Positions 27,948-37,322 of a stretch of 64,000 bases of DNA are shown in pieces; positions within the stretch are counted from its first letter, which is position 1, and the number at the start of each line of letters is the position of its first letter. Position numbers and translations under genes: made by a program. Origin of the DNA: JAAYAY01 sp963674575. Its GTDB lineage: Bacteria > Planctomycetota > Planctomycetia > Pirellulales > Thermoguttaceae. Under the pieces are notes generated by a model, which worked only from the letters and a program-made list of their open reading frames with translations, was not told the DNA's origin and did not search any database. The stretch lies in the NCBI GenBank assembly GCA_963674575.2, contig CAXXQT010000001.1:682001-746000 (forward strand), in the 5' to 3' direction.

Positions 27948-29216
27948 CTACACGTAGATGATCTGGTCCCGGCTGGGTCCCACCGAAATGTGGGTGATGG
28001 GGGCTCCTACGGAGGATTCGATCAGGTCGAGATAGTTGCGGGCTTCTTTGGGAAGGTCTTCGAGTTTTCGAACTTCCGTGATCGGCACGGACCAGCCCGG
28101 CATTTCCTGGAGGACGGGCTCAGCCTTGGTCAGCCCGTGGTAGATGGGGAAATCGTCGGTTTCCTCTCCGTCAATGCGATAGCGTGTACAGACGCCGATC
28201 GTATCCACGCAGGAGAGGACGTCGAGCAGGGTGACGCAGAGAGATGTGGCCCCCTGGATCTGGGCGCCGTGGCGGGTGGCCACCGCGTCGAACCATCCGA
28301 TTCGTCGTGGACGTCCGGTTGCCGCGCCGTACTCTTTGCCGACCTCGCGGATTCGGTCGGCCTGATCGCCAAACAGTTCGGTAACAAACGGACCTTCTCC
28401 CACGCACGAACTGTAGGCTTTGACGATTCCGAGGACCTTGGTGATCGCCATGGGCGGGATGCCTGCTCCCACCGTGGCAAAGCCGGCGACCGGGTTCGAG
28501 GACGTTGTGTATGGATAGATTCCCCAGTCAAGATCGCGGAGTGTTCCGAGTTGGCCTTCGACGAGGATCTGCTTTTCCTCGGCGATCAGTTGGCGGAGGG
28601 TCGGCAAGGGGTTGGCAATGTACGGGGCCAACTTGGGCGTGTATGGGCGGAGGTACTCGAGTGTTGCATCCACGGTGGTGGTTGGTGCATCGAGGCCCCG
28701 GAAGAAAATGTTGGCAAACTCGACGGCCGGTTCGAGCCGCTCCCGCAGGGTCGCCTCGTCGGCCAGGAGTTCGCCCACCTGGAGCCCTACCTTGGCAGCT
28801 TTGAATTGATAGGCCTGGGCGATGCCCCGCTTCGTGGAGCCGTACTTGAGGGTCTTGGGCGACTGGTCCAACGCCTCTTCGATCTGGCGGTGGAATGGAA
28901 GAACCACGTGGGCCCGGTCGGAGATGATCAGTTGCCCAGTTTCCGATACGGCACTCTGCAGGTTCGTCAACTCGTCGACGAGACGCTCGGGATCCACCAC
29001 CACGCCCGTTCCGACAATGTTCACCGTGTGGGGGGAGAGCATACCCGAGGGAAGCAGGTGGAATACGAACTTGCCCAGGTCGTTGATGATCGTGTGCCCC
29101 GCGTTTGCTCCGCCCTGGAACCGAACCACGGCATCTGCCTCTGCCGCGAGCAGGTCGACCATGCGACCCTTTCCTTCATCTCCCCATTGTGTTCCAACGA
29201 TCGCGGTGGCGGGCAT
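27948..29216 (-). CDS. purA: Adenylosuccinate synthetase
   Basis: A 422-residue enzyme that joins IMP and aspartate using GTP to give adenylosuccinate, the first step from IMP to AMP. ATG 29216 is chosen because the next residues, PATAIVGTQWGDEGKG, are the usual N-terminus with the P-loop. The 43-codon upstream extension is not conserved-looking. Visible motifs: GGANAGHTI at about 39, the catalytic loop STKRGIAQAY near 127, EGQLGTLRDLDWG, TSSNPVAG, and RRIGWFD near 300. Length is normal. Cytoplasmic. It stands alone, divergent from the TPR gene to its right. Confidence 0.97.
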   Translation of the reverse strand: MPATAIVGTQWGDEGKGRMVDLLAAEADAVVRFQGGANAGHTIINDLGKFVFHLLPSGMLSPHTVNIVGTGVVVDPERLVDELTNLQSAVSETGQLIISDRAHVVLPFHRQIEEALDQSPKTLKYGSTKRGIAQAYQFKAAKVGLQVGELLADEATLRERLEPAVEFANIFFRGLDAPTTTVDATLEYLRPYTPKLAPYIANPLPTLRQLIAEEKQILVEGQLGTLRDLDWGIYPYTTSSNPVAGFATVGAGIPPMAITKVLGIVKAYSSCVGEGPFVTELFGDQADRIREVGKEYGAATGRPRRIGWFDAVATRHGAQIQGATSLCVTLLDVLSCVDTIGVCTRYRIDGEETDDFPIYHGLTKAEPVLQEMPGWSVPITEVRKLEDLPKEARNYLDLIESSVGAPITHISVGPSRDQIIYV

Positions 29217-29742
29217 GGTGGTTCCTGTTCCCCCGTGTGGGGCTGGGAAGCCCTTGTCAAACAGACAGGCTCCCGGGGCAGTCGAAAAGTACGAGAAACG
29301 GCATTGTAGCCGCACCCGGCCGGGCAAAGCCTTTGATTCTTGCACCTGGCCGGGGGAGTGTCAAGTTGCTCGCCTTGTTCTTTCGTGGGGTTTTGGGTGC
29401 CCGAAAAAACCGCGCAATCAGCAAATTCCTCCCAATTCGCCACTTCGGTTATAGCAGAACACGCGGAAAACCCGATTCACAAGGATGCGGCCGCAGAAGG
29501 GCCAGCCAGCGCTTCCGGTTGGGGGAGATTTGCCGACAGCCGTTCCGGGACGGCCGACAAGCCCCGACCCCTGCGTTGGAACGATGCGGTCGGTGCGCAG
29601 GCTGCGCAAAGTCTCGAGGAACAGCATGATGCAATTTCAATTCTCTTCTCTTCCCAATCGAATCTTTGCATGCGCCATTTCCGGCCGAGGCGACCAGCTC
29701 CGGCGGGGAGGGGGCCATATCACCAATTCAGGGAGACGTTAC
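29217..29742. other. Divergent intergenic region between purA and a TPR gene
   Basis: A 526-bp region that must hold both promoters. Open frames entering it are in-frame extensions of the flanking genes without ribosome sites. No repeat or riboswitch was recognised. Confidence 0.4.
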
Positions 29743-30771
29743 GTGAGCCGGTTCCTATCGCGAGGCCTCATGCTCGCCGTCGTCCTGGGCCCCGTTCTTG
29801 CGGCATCGGCAGTTGCTCAGACGGGCTCCCTCTATCCATCTCAGCAACCGGAACCGTCGACGGCATCCAAGGTTTCCTCGTCAGTGAAAAGCGGTTTCAG
29901 CAAAGTCACGAACGCTTTGATCCCGAAGGCCTCGGTCAAGAAGGCCGCCGACCCAATTTCCTTGTCCGTGCCTGCCAAGGAAAGCGCCGAGTTCAATGTT
30001 GCCGTGGCACGCATGGCCGAGCAGTCGGAGAATACGGCCAAGGCTGAATACCACTATCGCAAGGCCATCCAATTGGACGCCACGTACCTGGATGCGCTGA
30101 TGGGCTATGCCCACATGCTGGACCGCCAAGGAAAGCTCGCCCAAGCTGCGGAGCACTACCGCATGGCGATCAACGCGGTGCCCAACAACCCCACGGCGCA
30201 CAACGATCTGGGCATCTGTTACGCCCGCCAGGGCAGGCTTGACGAAGCCGTTGCCTCCCTTGAGAAGGCCATTCAACTCCAGCCCAAGCAGGCTCGGTAC
30301 CGCAATAATCTCGCGACGATCCTGGTTCAAGCGAACCAGCCCGAGAAGGCCTTCACCCATCTCTGTGCAGTCCATCCGCGAGGCGTTGCCTGCTACAATC
30401 TCGGGTACCTGATGCAGAAGGCGGGCAACCAGGAGAAGGCGGTCCAACTCTTCGAGCAGGCACTCGCCCTCGACCCGTCTCTCACTCAAGCACGGGTCTG
30501 GCTTACGTCGCTTCGTCCCGCCGTCGCCGCGAAAAAGCCGGGCACGCAACCAGTTCGGGAGCCCCAAGCGGTCGCGCGGCGTGGCTCGCCGATGTCCCAG
30601 GGAGGCACGGCCTCGCCCGTCACGGTTCCCTCGGCAGCTCCCATGCCGCCCAGCACCAACCTGGCACCGTTGCCGCAAATTCCTGTCGCGGCTCCGAGCC
30701 AAACACCGCCGGGCCAACTGGCCCCCATGCCCTCACTCAAGCCGTTGCCCCCCATCCATCGCAACTATTGA
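29743..30771 (+). CDS. Secreted TPR protein with proline-rich tail
   Basis: A 342-residue protein. GTG 29743 is preferred because GGGAG lies about 8 bases upstream and a signal peptide (SRFLSRGLMLAVVLGPVLA, then ASAVAQ) follows; earlier in-frame starts have no such site. About five TPR units cover residues 85-260 (AEYHYRKAIQLDATYLDALMGY; AAEHYRMAINAVPNNPTAHN; AVASLEKAIQLQPKQARYRN; AVQLFEQALALDPSLTQARV). The tail from 265 is Pro/Ala-rich. The stop overlaps that of the convergent cytochrome gene by a few bases. Function beyond protein-protein contact is unknown. Confidence 0.8.
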   Translation: MSRFLSRGLMLAVVLGPVLAASAVAQTGSLYPSQQPEPSTASKVSSSVKSGFSKVTNALIPKASVKKAADPISLSVPAKESAEFNVAVARMAEQSENTAKAEYHYRKAIQLDATYLDALMGYAHMLDRQGKLAQAAEHYRMAINAVPNNPTAHNDLGICYARQGRLDEAVASLEKAIQLQPKQARYRNNLATILVQANQPEKAFTHLCAVHPRGVACYNLGYLMQKAGNQEKAVQLFEQALALDPSLTQARVWLTSLRPAVAAKKPGTQPVREPQAVARRGSPMSQGGTASPVTVPSAAPMPPSTNLAPLPQIPVAAPSQTPPGQLAPMPSLKPLPPIHRNY

Positions 30772-31382
30772 GCCGGCGGCTGTTTCGTCCCCGAGTCCTT
30801 TGAGGTTGGATTTGTCAGGTCCGCCGCGGCCTTTGTGCGTTGGCCTTCCTTGCGGCGGACCAGCTTGCGGGTCTTCTTGTCCCACCACACGGTGCGAAAC
30901 TTAAGCCGGTGCTGGCCGTGACAGTCGGTGCACACGAGCTTCTCCGGATCGGTTTTTGCAGGGCAGCGTTCCTGCCATCTGGCGATCACCTTCGCCGCCG
31001 GTGCATCGTGGGTCTCGTGGCAGTCGGCACAGGCCGAGGCGATATCGGCGGGAGCATACATCGTGTCCGGCGGAGTGATGTTGTCTTCGTCGTTGCGGTG
31101 GTCGTGGGACTCGCCATGGCAGTCCACGCACCCCACGTCTTCCTTGGCGTGCCAGAGGGCGAAGGGCTCCTCCTGGTAGTTGCCGTGGCACACGAAGCAC
31201 GCGCTGTTGTCCGCAAGCGGCTTCTCGTCTTCTTTCGGCGCCTCGGGGAGTTTCTCGTTGAGAAGGTGTTCGATCGAAAGAGGAGGCGCCGCTTCAACGG
31301 TCTGATTCCAGGCAGCGGAAAGCCCTGCCACGAGCAGCGCCACGCCAAGCAGTCCGGCCAGCAGCCAAGAGGTTCTTGCCAT
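30765..31382 (-). CDS. Tetraheme c-type cytochrome
   Basis: A 205-residue secreted protein with a signal peptide (LLAGLLGVALLVAGLSAAW). It has four CxxCH heme-binding motifs: CFVCH 62-66, CVDCH 85-89, CADCH 118-122 and CTDCH 151-155. Many extra His residues (for example HDH 93-95 and HETH 122-125) could be distal ligands. The C-terminus is a Lys/Thr-rich tail. This is a periplasmic electron carrier of the cytochrome c3/NapC-like multiheme group, partner unknown. The aldo/keto reductase gene lies 99 bp upstream on the same strand; both products are exported, which hints at a shared transcript. Confidence 0.9.
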   Translation of the reverse strand: MARTSWLLAGLLGVALLVAGLSAAWNQTVEAAPPLSIEHLLNEKLPEAPKEDEKPLADNSACFVCHGNYQEEPFALWHAKEDVGCVDCHGESHDHRNDEDNITPPDTMYAPADIASACADCHETHDAPAAKVIARWQERCPAKTDPEKLVCTDCHGQHRLKFRTVWWDKKTRKLVRRKEGQRTKAAADLTNPTSKDSGTKQPPAQ

Positions 31383-31481
31383 TATGTCGATTCCGAAAGA
31401 GCGGGCGGATGGCGACGGCTATTGGATGCCGCCATCCGCCGATTGAAAACAAGGGGTTGATACAGGGCTTCCGATGCGATT

Positions 31482-32702
31482 CTAGATGTAGTTCCAGTCG
31501 TTGAGCCATCGGTAATGATAGGGCAGGTTGGCGAAGGCCCGATCCGTAGCGGCATCCAACTCCGCTTGCTCCTTTGCATCGAGAGCCCGGCGGAGCAGCA
31601 CGGCCGTGGCCACATTGTCCACCTGCTGCGGTGTGATGATCCCGGGGATCGGCGCCGTGATCACGGGGTTCGTGAGAATCGCACGAATCGTGTTTCTCGC
31701 GATCTTGTTGTCCTCTTCCTCAAAGGGATTGCCGGGGGAGCTGTCGCCCTTGAAGAGCGAGCCGCTGGTGAAGGGCTTGATGCCGAACCAGGCCACGTCG
31801 CACTTCTGCATGGCGTACCAAAGGCTGTTCTCCCAGCTTCCGTCTTCCATCTTGGTCACGCGGGTCGTATTGCCCTCGTCCGACACGTCCACCTTCGTTC
31901 CCGTCATGCGGGTCTTCGCGGTGTAGGGCGTAACGATGACCTCCAGTTCCTTCGGCGCCGCCTCGATCCACTTCTTGATGTGGGGGCGATCGTGCGAGGA
32001 GATGCCGGTGAAGCGGGCTCGGCCCGTCTTCTTGGCCCACGCCAGGGCTTCCATCATCTCTTCCATCTGGCGATCCGAGTGCTGGCTGCTTTGCTCGAAG
32101 CAGGTGATGCGCCAGACGTCCACGTAATCCAGGCCCGTTTCCTTGAAGCCGTTGTCGATGGCTTGCTTGAGCATTTTGGTGATCCAGCCCGACGGCTTCG
32201 GCTTGCCTGCCTTTTCCGCCTTCTGCATCTCCCGGGTGAGGGAACGCATCTCCTCTTGATACCAAGAGAAGCCGAGATACATCTTGTCGCGGCGTCCCTT
32301 GAGCGCCTTGGAGTACATGATCACTTCCTGCTTGGTGCAGGCGTCGATGTAGTTGATGCCGCGCTCCATGCACTGGGTCACCACGTCGTAGCGGTTCTTC
32401 TCGAAATCGCCGCTCGTCAGATCGGCGCTCAGCCAACTCGCCCCGTCGAAGAGTCCGGGGACAACCGCATTGACTCGCTTCCAGTGTCCGCCAAGGCACA
32501 CGGCAGAAAACATCAGTTCCGTCTTTCCGCCCCGGCGATACTCCATTTGCTCGTTGTAGTTCAGAATGCTGTCGGTCTTCTCGTCGGTGGGATTCCCCGC
32601 GTACACGGTGCGGTTGGGCACGAGACTTCCCACCATTCCGGCGGCCGCCGTTGCCGCTCCCGTTTGAACAAATTGGCGGCGGTTGATTCGGTCTTCCGAC
32701 AT
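31482..32702 (-). CDS. Tat-exported aldo/keto reductase
   Basis: A 406-residue protein. ATG 32702 has AAGGAG about 7 bases upstream. The N-terminus, INRRQFVQTGAATAAAGMVG, is a twin-arginine signal with RRxF. The reductase barrel begins near residue 55 (EYRRGGKTELMFSAVCLGG), with GINYIDACTK near 115, KMYLGFSW, and LDYVDVWRITC. A Gln-rich segment IPGIITPQQVDNV near 360 corresponds to the cofactor region. The usual catalytic Tyr of the soluble family is not obvious in its normal context. It belongs to the large planctomycete group of exported AKRs with no known substrate. The cytochrome gene follows. Confidence 0.85.
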   Translation of the reverse strand: MSEDRINRRQFVQTGAATAAAGMVGSLVPNRTVYAGNPTDEKTDSILNYNEQMEYRRGGKTELMFSAVCLGGHWKRVNAVVPGLFDGASWLSADLTSGDFEKNRYDVVTQCMERGINYIDACTKQEVIMYSKALKGRRDKMYLGFSWYQEEMRSLTREMQKAEKAGKPKPSGWITKMLKQAIDNGFKETGLDYVDVWRITCFEQSSQHSDRQMEEMMEALAWAKKTGRARFTGISSHDRPHIKKWIEAAPKELEVIVTPYTAKTRMTGTKVDVSDEGNTTRVTKMEDGSWENSLWYAMQKCDVAWFGIKPFTSGSLFKGDSSPGNPFEEEDNKIARNTIRAILTNPVITAPIPGIITPQQVDNVATAVLLRRALDAKEQAELDAATDRAFANLPYHYRWLNDWNYI

Positions 32703-32975
32703 GGCATCGCTCCTTGAATCGAGGGCGGGAAAATGCCGGGAAGGGAGGAGTGCGTGTGAACGCATCTGAGGTGGTTGTGCCTAGGCTCCCGGGCGGCGTC
32801 TTTCCGCGACAATAGCGTGAATCGGACGGGGGAACGGCGGCTGGCGGGCGGCAGCTTGCGAGGCCGCAATAGTGCGCTCACCGCATGCTCGACCATGCTA
32901 GCCCGCCGCGCGGATCCCTGTCAAGAGAATGCCGAGTGCCGGCCCGGCTTGCGGCATTCGCGCCGCCAAGAAATG

Positions 32976-33009
32976 GCACCGACGCGGGGCGTGAACCCCG
33001 CGTCGGTGC
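32976..33009 (-). terminator. Perfect 14-bp hairpin after the PpiC gene
   Basis: A 14-bp perfect stem, GCACCGACGCGGGG with its complement, and a 6-base loop, 66 bp downstream of the stop of the leftward isomerase gene. On the minus strand it is followed by ATTTCTT. The rest of 32703-33074 holds no gene I can support. Confidence 0.65.
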
Positions 33010-33074
33010 ATTGGATTATCGTTTCAGGCCGCGTCTTTCGCGGATGGTGTGATAATACGATGGATGCAATCGTG

Positions 33075-34934
33075 TTATCGCATGGCGCGGTTGAAGTTGA
33101 CGGGGCGGGCCGTCTGGGTCGCCTTGGGACCGCTCTTCGGGACGTGGCTTGTGCCGGCAAGGAAGTTGTCGATCGTTGCCTGGTTGCGCAGGTCCTGGAA
33201 GTAGTTGCCCACGGCCAGGCTCAGCTTCTTCTCCTGGACGTCTTTGTAGATTTCATCGCGCACCTCCTGGGTCAACTCTGTCTGCACCGGTTTGGTCCGG
33301 CCTTCGCAGAAGAGGATCACGTAGTGCTGACCGACCTGAACGATGCTGGAAAGTTCGCCCGGCTTGAGTTTGAACGCCACGTCTTCGAGCGTTGGTTGTC
33401 CGCCGTGACGCTGGATCGGGGGCACCTCGCCTCGCAAGGCGCGGCTCTCGGCCTCGATGGAGTACTTCTCGGCCAGGTCGCCGAATTTCTCGGCGGAGAG
33501 GTCGGCTCTTGCCTTTCCCCACACCTCGGTGGCGCGGCGATGGTTGTCGAGCACGATCGCCAGGCAGCGGACGCGTTCGCCGAAGTTCGCTTCGAAGCCG
33601 CGTTGGATATCGTCCTCGGTGACCTTCACGGAGGGACCAACGATCTTCCGCAAGGCAATCGAGGGCCAGACGGCATCGCGGCGGTAGACCTCGACGGACA
33701 CACCCTGCTGCTCCTGGACCAGATTCAGCCACTTCTGGACGTCCGGGCTCCCGTCGGGAAGCGGTTCGAGCATTGTGTCCGCAGCGTTGACAATCTCGGC
33801 GTCGATCTCTGCCTCGGTAACGGTGATTCCTTTCCGCTTGCACTCGCGTTCGATGATTCGGCGGCTGATGGTTCCTTCCAGAACCTCTTCGCCGTGACGC
33901 TCAATGCACATCTCGGCCAGTTCCTGAAGCTTGACAGGCAGGCCATTGATGAAGGCGGCGATCCCGGGGTTTTCGTTTCGCTTGACAGGATCGTTAAAGA
34001 CGTTGACCACCTTGGCGTCGGCATGGAGTTTCTCAAACAGTTCGCTTGCCGCCACCCGCAGTTTGGCCTCGCTCACCGATTCTTCGAGCAGGGGCCGGGC
34101 GTCCTCAAAGCGAACCTTCTGGGCGGGAATCTGGTCCTCGCACTTCAGGATGACGTATTGTCCGGCAACCTGGATGATTGGGGAGATGTCGCCCGGCTTC
34201 ATGGCGAAGGCGGTGTCCTCGATCTCCTTGTAGCCGAGGTGCCTTCGGATCGGGTTAACCATGCCGTTCACGCTGGCGCTGGCGGTGTCGTCCGACATGT
34301 TCTTCGCGATCGCGCCGAACTGGCCGGGATTAGCCTTCACGAGTTCCAGGGCTCGCTTCGCCTTTTCCAATGATTCACACGCGATCATCCGTGCCTTGAC
34401 CGACGGCCCGTAGTACTTCTCCCATTCGCCCCGCAATTCCGCCTCGGAGATCACAAGCTGGTCCTTGGCGATCTTCCGGAGCGCGATCGTGGGGTAGATG
34501 ATGTCGTTGGAGTATTGGGTGGGATTGATCCCTCGCTCGTCTTTGAGCAACTTCAGCCACTGTTCCACGGGCAGCTTGAAGCGGGTGGCCATCCGCTCGA
34601 TCTCTGCGTTCACCTCCTGTTGGGTGACCTGGATCCCCCGCTTCTTGCACTCCTGGATAATGAGCAGCTTCTTCGTCATTCGTTCCAGGACATCGTCGCC
34701 GTAGTGGAGAAGGCACTCCTGGGCCAGCTCTTCGCGGGTGATGTTCTGGCCATTGACACGGGCCACGACCTTCATCTCTCCGTCATCGGTTGGACGCTGA
34801 GGCCCGGCCTTCTGGGCCGCGTTGACCAGCGCCGCCGAAGCAACCGACGCAATTACTACGGCCGAAACAATCCATACACGCTTGGCCCACAGCCCATTCT
34901 GGGGCCTTCTCTCCTGGAAATCCCTACGGGTCAT
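33075..34934 (-). CDS. Secreted peptidyl-prolyl isomerase, duplicated PpiC/SurA type
   Basis: A 619-residue protein. ATG 34934 has GGAGG 7 bases upstream; a hydrophobic signal (VWIVSAVVIASVASAALVNAA) follows. There are two SurA-like halves. Each begins with a helical chaperone segment (VNGQNITREELAQECLLHYG; INGLPVKLQELAEMCIERHG) and ends with a parvulin rotamase segment (MKPGDISPIIQVAGQYVILKCE; LKPGELSSIVQVGQHYVILFCE). Parvulins isomerise Xaa-Pro bonds; SurA helps outer-membrane proteins fold in the periplasm. The two rotamase halves are about 300 residues apart, evidence of internal duplication. It is separated from parB by 141 bp and is probably not in the par operon. Confidence 0.88.
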   Translation of the reverse strand: MTRRDFQERRPQNGLWAKRVWIVSAVVIASVASAALVNAAQKAGPQRPTDDGEMKVVARVNGQNITREELAQECLLHYGDDVLERMTKKLLIIQECKKRGIQVTQQEVNAEIERMATRFKLPVEQWLKLLKDERGINPTQYSNDIIYPTIALRKIAKDQLVISEAELRGEWEKYYGPSVKARMIACESLEKAKRALELVKANPGQFGAIAKNMSDDTASASVNGMVNPIRRHLGYKEIEDTAFAMKPGDISPIIQVAGQYVILKCEDQIPAQKVRFEDARPLLEESVSEAKLRVAASELFEKLHADAKVVNVFNDPVKRNENPGIAAFINGLPVKLQELAEMCIERHGEEVLEGTISRRIIERECKRKGITVTEAEIDAEIVNAADTMLEPLPDGSPDVQKWLNLVQEQQGVSVEVYRRDAVWPSIALRKIVGPSVKVTEDDIQRGFEANFGERVRCLAIVLDNHRRATEVWGKARADLSAEKFGDLAEKYSIEAESRALRGEVPPIQRHGGQPTLEDVAFKLKPGELSSIVQVGQHYVILFCEGRTKPVQTELTQEVRDEIYKDVQEKKLSLAVGNYFQDLRNQATIDNFLAGTSHVPKSGPKATQTARPVNFNRAMR

Positions 34935-35075
34935 CGTGGTTCCTCCATAAACCATTTGCTTACAATCGTTTACGCCTGAATAACGGGTCGCGGGCAGGCG
35001 AAAGGGCGCGGGAGTATAGGGCCCTTTCCCCTTTTCGGTCAATGCCAATCCAGTATCCCGGACCCAACCGGACTC

Positions 35076-36188
35076 TCAGCCGGCTTCCGTTTGCATCTCC
35101 TCGTCGATCAGTCCGCATACGTGCTCGCGCAGGCGATCGAACTCGTCGTGGTTGCGGAAGTGGATGACCACCTTCCCTTTTCCTCGGGCGTTGTGGCTGA
35201 TACCCACACGCATGCCCAGCACGGAGCGGAACTCCTGCTCCAGGGCCGCCAGGTGTTCGTTTGGTACGCGAGGCTTCCGGGTGGCGCCGTCGCGGTCGAC
35301 CACGCCAAGGGGCACGCCGTCCTCGGCGGAGATGATCTCTTGAACGAGGGCCTCGGTCTTGCGAACCGACAGGGCCTCGTCCTGGATTCGCTGGCAGAAC
35401 TCAACTTGCTCGCGCTCGTCGCCCAAGGGCAGCAAGGCCCGAGCGTGCCCCTGGGTGATCCGAGCCTCGCGGACGGCCGCCTGGATCTCGTCGGGCAGTT
35501 CCAGAAGACGGATCAGGTTGGCCACCGTGGATCGATCGATCTTCAATCGCGAGGCAAGTTCCTCCTGGGTGCAGCCGTAGTTGTCCAGGTACCGTTGGAA
35601 GGAGGCCGCCTTCTCCAATGCGTTCAGGTCCTTGCGTTGAAGGTTTTCAATGATTGCCAGTTCGGCGGTTTCCCGATCGTCGGCCTCGACGACCAGAATT
35701 GGAACTTCCGACCACCCGGCCCGCGCCGCCGCTCGCAGACGACGTTCTCCCGCCACCAATTGGAAGCGGTCGCCCATGGCACGCACGACCAGAGGCTGAA
35801 GCAGTCCGTGGGCGCGAAGGCTGTCGGTCAACGTGTCCAACTCCTCGTCGCCGAAATCCTCACGGGGCTGGTAAGGGTTGCTGTCGATGAGGCGAATATC
35901 CAGTCGAGTAGGCGGCCCCGCGGGCACCGCGACGGCGTCCTCCTCTTCCAGCGTTTCTTCCCGGGCGGAGGATTGATGGGCCCCGTCCACCCTCATGGGC
36001 GTATCCTCCGGGGGGGCTTGTGGCTCCGGAGCATACGGTTGATCGTTCAAGCCGTAGGGCGACTCCGGCGCCGACCAAGGTCCGGCGGATGAGTTGTCCA
36101 GGGCTGCCGAACTGTCGTCGGCCTGCTGGGTGGCCACCTTGCCGAGCAAGGCCTCCAGCCCCCGGCCCAGACGTCTTTCCCTAGTCAC
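35076..36188 (-). CDS. parB: Chromosome partitioning protein ParB
   Basis: A 370-residue parS-binding CTP-hydrolysing clamp. The start is GTG 36188, which overlaps the parA stop (shared bases GTGACTAG) and has GGAGG 9 bases upstream. The N-terminus RERRLGRGLEALLG is the ParA-stimulating motif. Residues 25-95 are a long Pro/Ala/Glu-rich linker. The CTP-binding core includes DSNPYQPREDF, LVVRAMGDRFQLVAGERRLRAA and ENLQRKDLN. The helix-turn-helix is EELASRLKIDRSTVANLIRLLELP. The C-terminal dimer domain ends in EEMQTEAG. Five parS sites lie 1.2-2.6 kb away. Together with parA it segregates the chromosome origin. Confidence 0.96.
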   Translation of the reverse strand: MTRERRLGRGLEALLGKVATQQADDSSAALDNSSAGPWSAPESPYGLNDQPYAPEPQAPPEDTPMRVDGAHQSSAREETLEEEDAVAVPAGPPTRLDIRLIDSNPYQPREDFGDEELDTLTDSLRAHGLLQPLVVRAMGDRFQLVAGERRLRAAARAGWSEVPILVVEADDRETAELAIIENLQRKDLNALEKAASFQRYLDNYGCTQEELASRLKIDRSTVANLIRLLELPDEIQAAVREARITQGHARALLPLGDEREQVEFCQRIQDEALSVRKTEALVQEIISAEDGVPLGVVDRDGATRKPRVPNEHLAALEQEFRSVLGMRVGISHNARGKGKVVIHFRNHDEFDRLREHVCGLIDEEMQTEAG

Positions 36189-36927
36189 GTTCGAGTACCT
36201 CCATGCAGAGTTCGACATACGCCCGGGTCCCTCGCGAGCGAGGCGCGTAGTCCAGCACGGGCAGCCCGTGGCTGGGGGCCTCGGAAACGGCGACGTCCCG
36301 TGGTATGACCGATTGATAAACCACTTCTCCAAAAAAGTCGCGCACCTCCGCCTCCACCTCGTGGGTCAACTCGAGGCTCGGATCGTACATGGTGAGCACG
36401 ATACCGCCGAACTCGAGTCGCCGATCGGGCCGCTCCATCACTCCGCGAATGACGTCGATCATTTGGGCCAATCCTTCCATGGCGAAGAACTCGCACTGGA
36501 TTGGCATGATGACCTCGCTGGAAGCGGCCAGGGCGGTCTTGGTAAGCTGGCCAAGAGACGGGGGACAGTCAATGAGCATGAAATCGTAGGCGTTCGCGGC
36601 CGCCATGAGCCTACGCTCAAACACGGCGGCCTCCTGGCCCCGGTTCTGAGTTAGCGCCTCGACGTCCTGAAAACGCCGGCTTCCCGCCAGCAGGTCCAGG
36701 TTTTCCTCGTCCGTGCCTTCGATCGCCTCGTGCAGAGGCTGGCCGGAGACAAGGGCGTGGCTCTGGCTGGGCGAGCGGCCCAGGCCCGAGGTGGCGTTGC
36801 ATTGGGGGTCGAGATCAACCAGAAGGGTCCGCGCACCCGACTTCGCCAGGCCGGCGGCCAGGTTCACGGAGGTGGTCGTTTTTCCCACGCCACCCTTCTG
36901 ATTTGCCACGCAGAGTACGCGTCCCAA
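36181..36927 (-). CDS. parA: Chromosome partitioning ATPase ParA
   Basis: A 248-residue Walker-type ATPase that drives origin segregation with ParB. No ATG fits. The TTG at 36927 has GGGAGG 8 bases upstream and gives the canonical start MGRVLCVANQKGGVGKTT (deviant Walker A KGGVGKTT). Walker A' LLVDLDPQCNATSGLG and Walker B FMLIDCPPSLG are intact, as is SVIPRDVAVSEAPSHG near the end. Length is normal for the chromosomal Soj type without an N-terminal DNA-binding extension. It overlaps parB by 8 bp, so the two are translationally coupled. Confidence 0.96.
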   Translation of the reverse strand: MGRVLCVANQKGGVGKTTTSVNLAAGLAKSGARTLLVDLDPQCNATSGLGRSPSQSHALVSGQPLHEAIEGTDEENLDLLAGSRRFQDVEALTQNRGQEAAVFERRLMAAANAYDFMLIDCPPSLGQLTKTALAASSEVIMPIQCEFFAMEGLAQMIDVIRGVMERPDRRLEFGGIVLTMYDPSLELTHEVEAEVRDFFGEVVYQSVIPRDVAVSEAPSHGLPVLDYAPRSRGTRAYVELCMEVLERD

Positions 36928-37058
36928 CGTTTCGGCCTCCCTGCCGACATGCGCAGATTTCCACGAAAGCGCGCCGAGAATTCTAACACCGAACCCCAAA
37001 TTCAGGAAATGCCAATTGGAAACGCGCGGAAACGGGGGCTTTGAAACAAGGGGAGGGC

Positions 37059-37271
37059 ACCACGGAGGGCACGGAGGGCACGGAGCAAAAAAGAGAAATG
37101 ACGAATGTCGAAAATCAAATGACGAAACAAATCGCAAGGCCTGAATGACGAAGGTCGTGCCGGAATACGACATTTCGTGCCTTAGGTCATTCGTCATTCT
37201 TTCGACATTTGACTTTCGGCATTCTTCATTTGGCTGGATCTTCCTCTGTGTCCTCCGTGCCCTGTGTGGTT
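37059..37271. repeat. Fold-back intergenic repeat, copy 2
   Basis: Inverted arms at 37059-37085 and 37243-37271 carry the same GAGGGCACGGAGG-type motif as copy 1. Inside them, a second inverted pair (AAATGACGAATGTCGAAA and its complement around 37195-37225) extends the fold-back, so most of the 210 bp could form one long hairpin. It sits between parA and the membrane protein gene, and shares arms and internal TGACGAA/TTCGACATT words with copy 1 at 8656-8810. It has no coding capacity. Confidence 0.8.
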
Positions 37272-37322
37272 GCCTTTCACGTTTTCCATTCCGGTCCCTT
37301 TTGCGGCTCAAATCGCGTCGTC

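Noticed and set aside
27933..29309. 458-residue rightward open frame opposite purA
   Set aside because: purA has an intact P-loop and catalytic motifs on the other strand.
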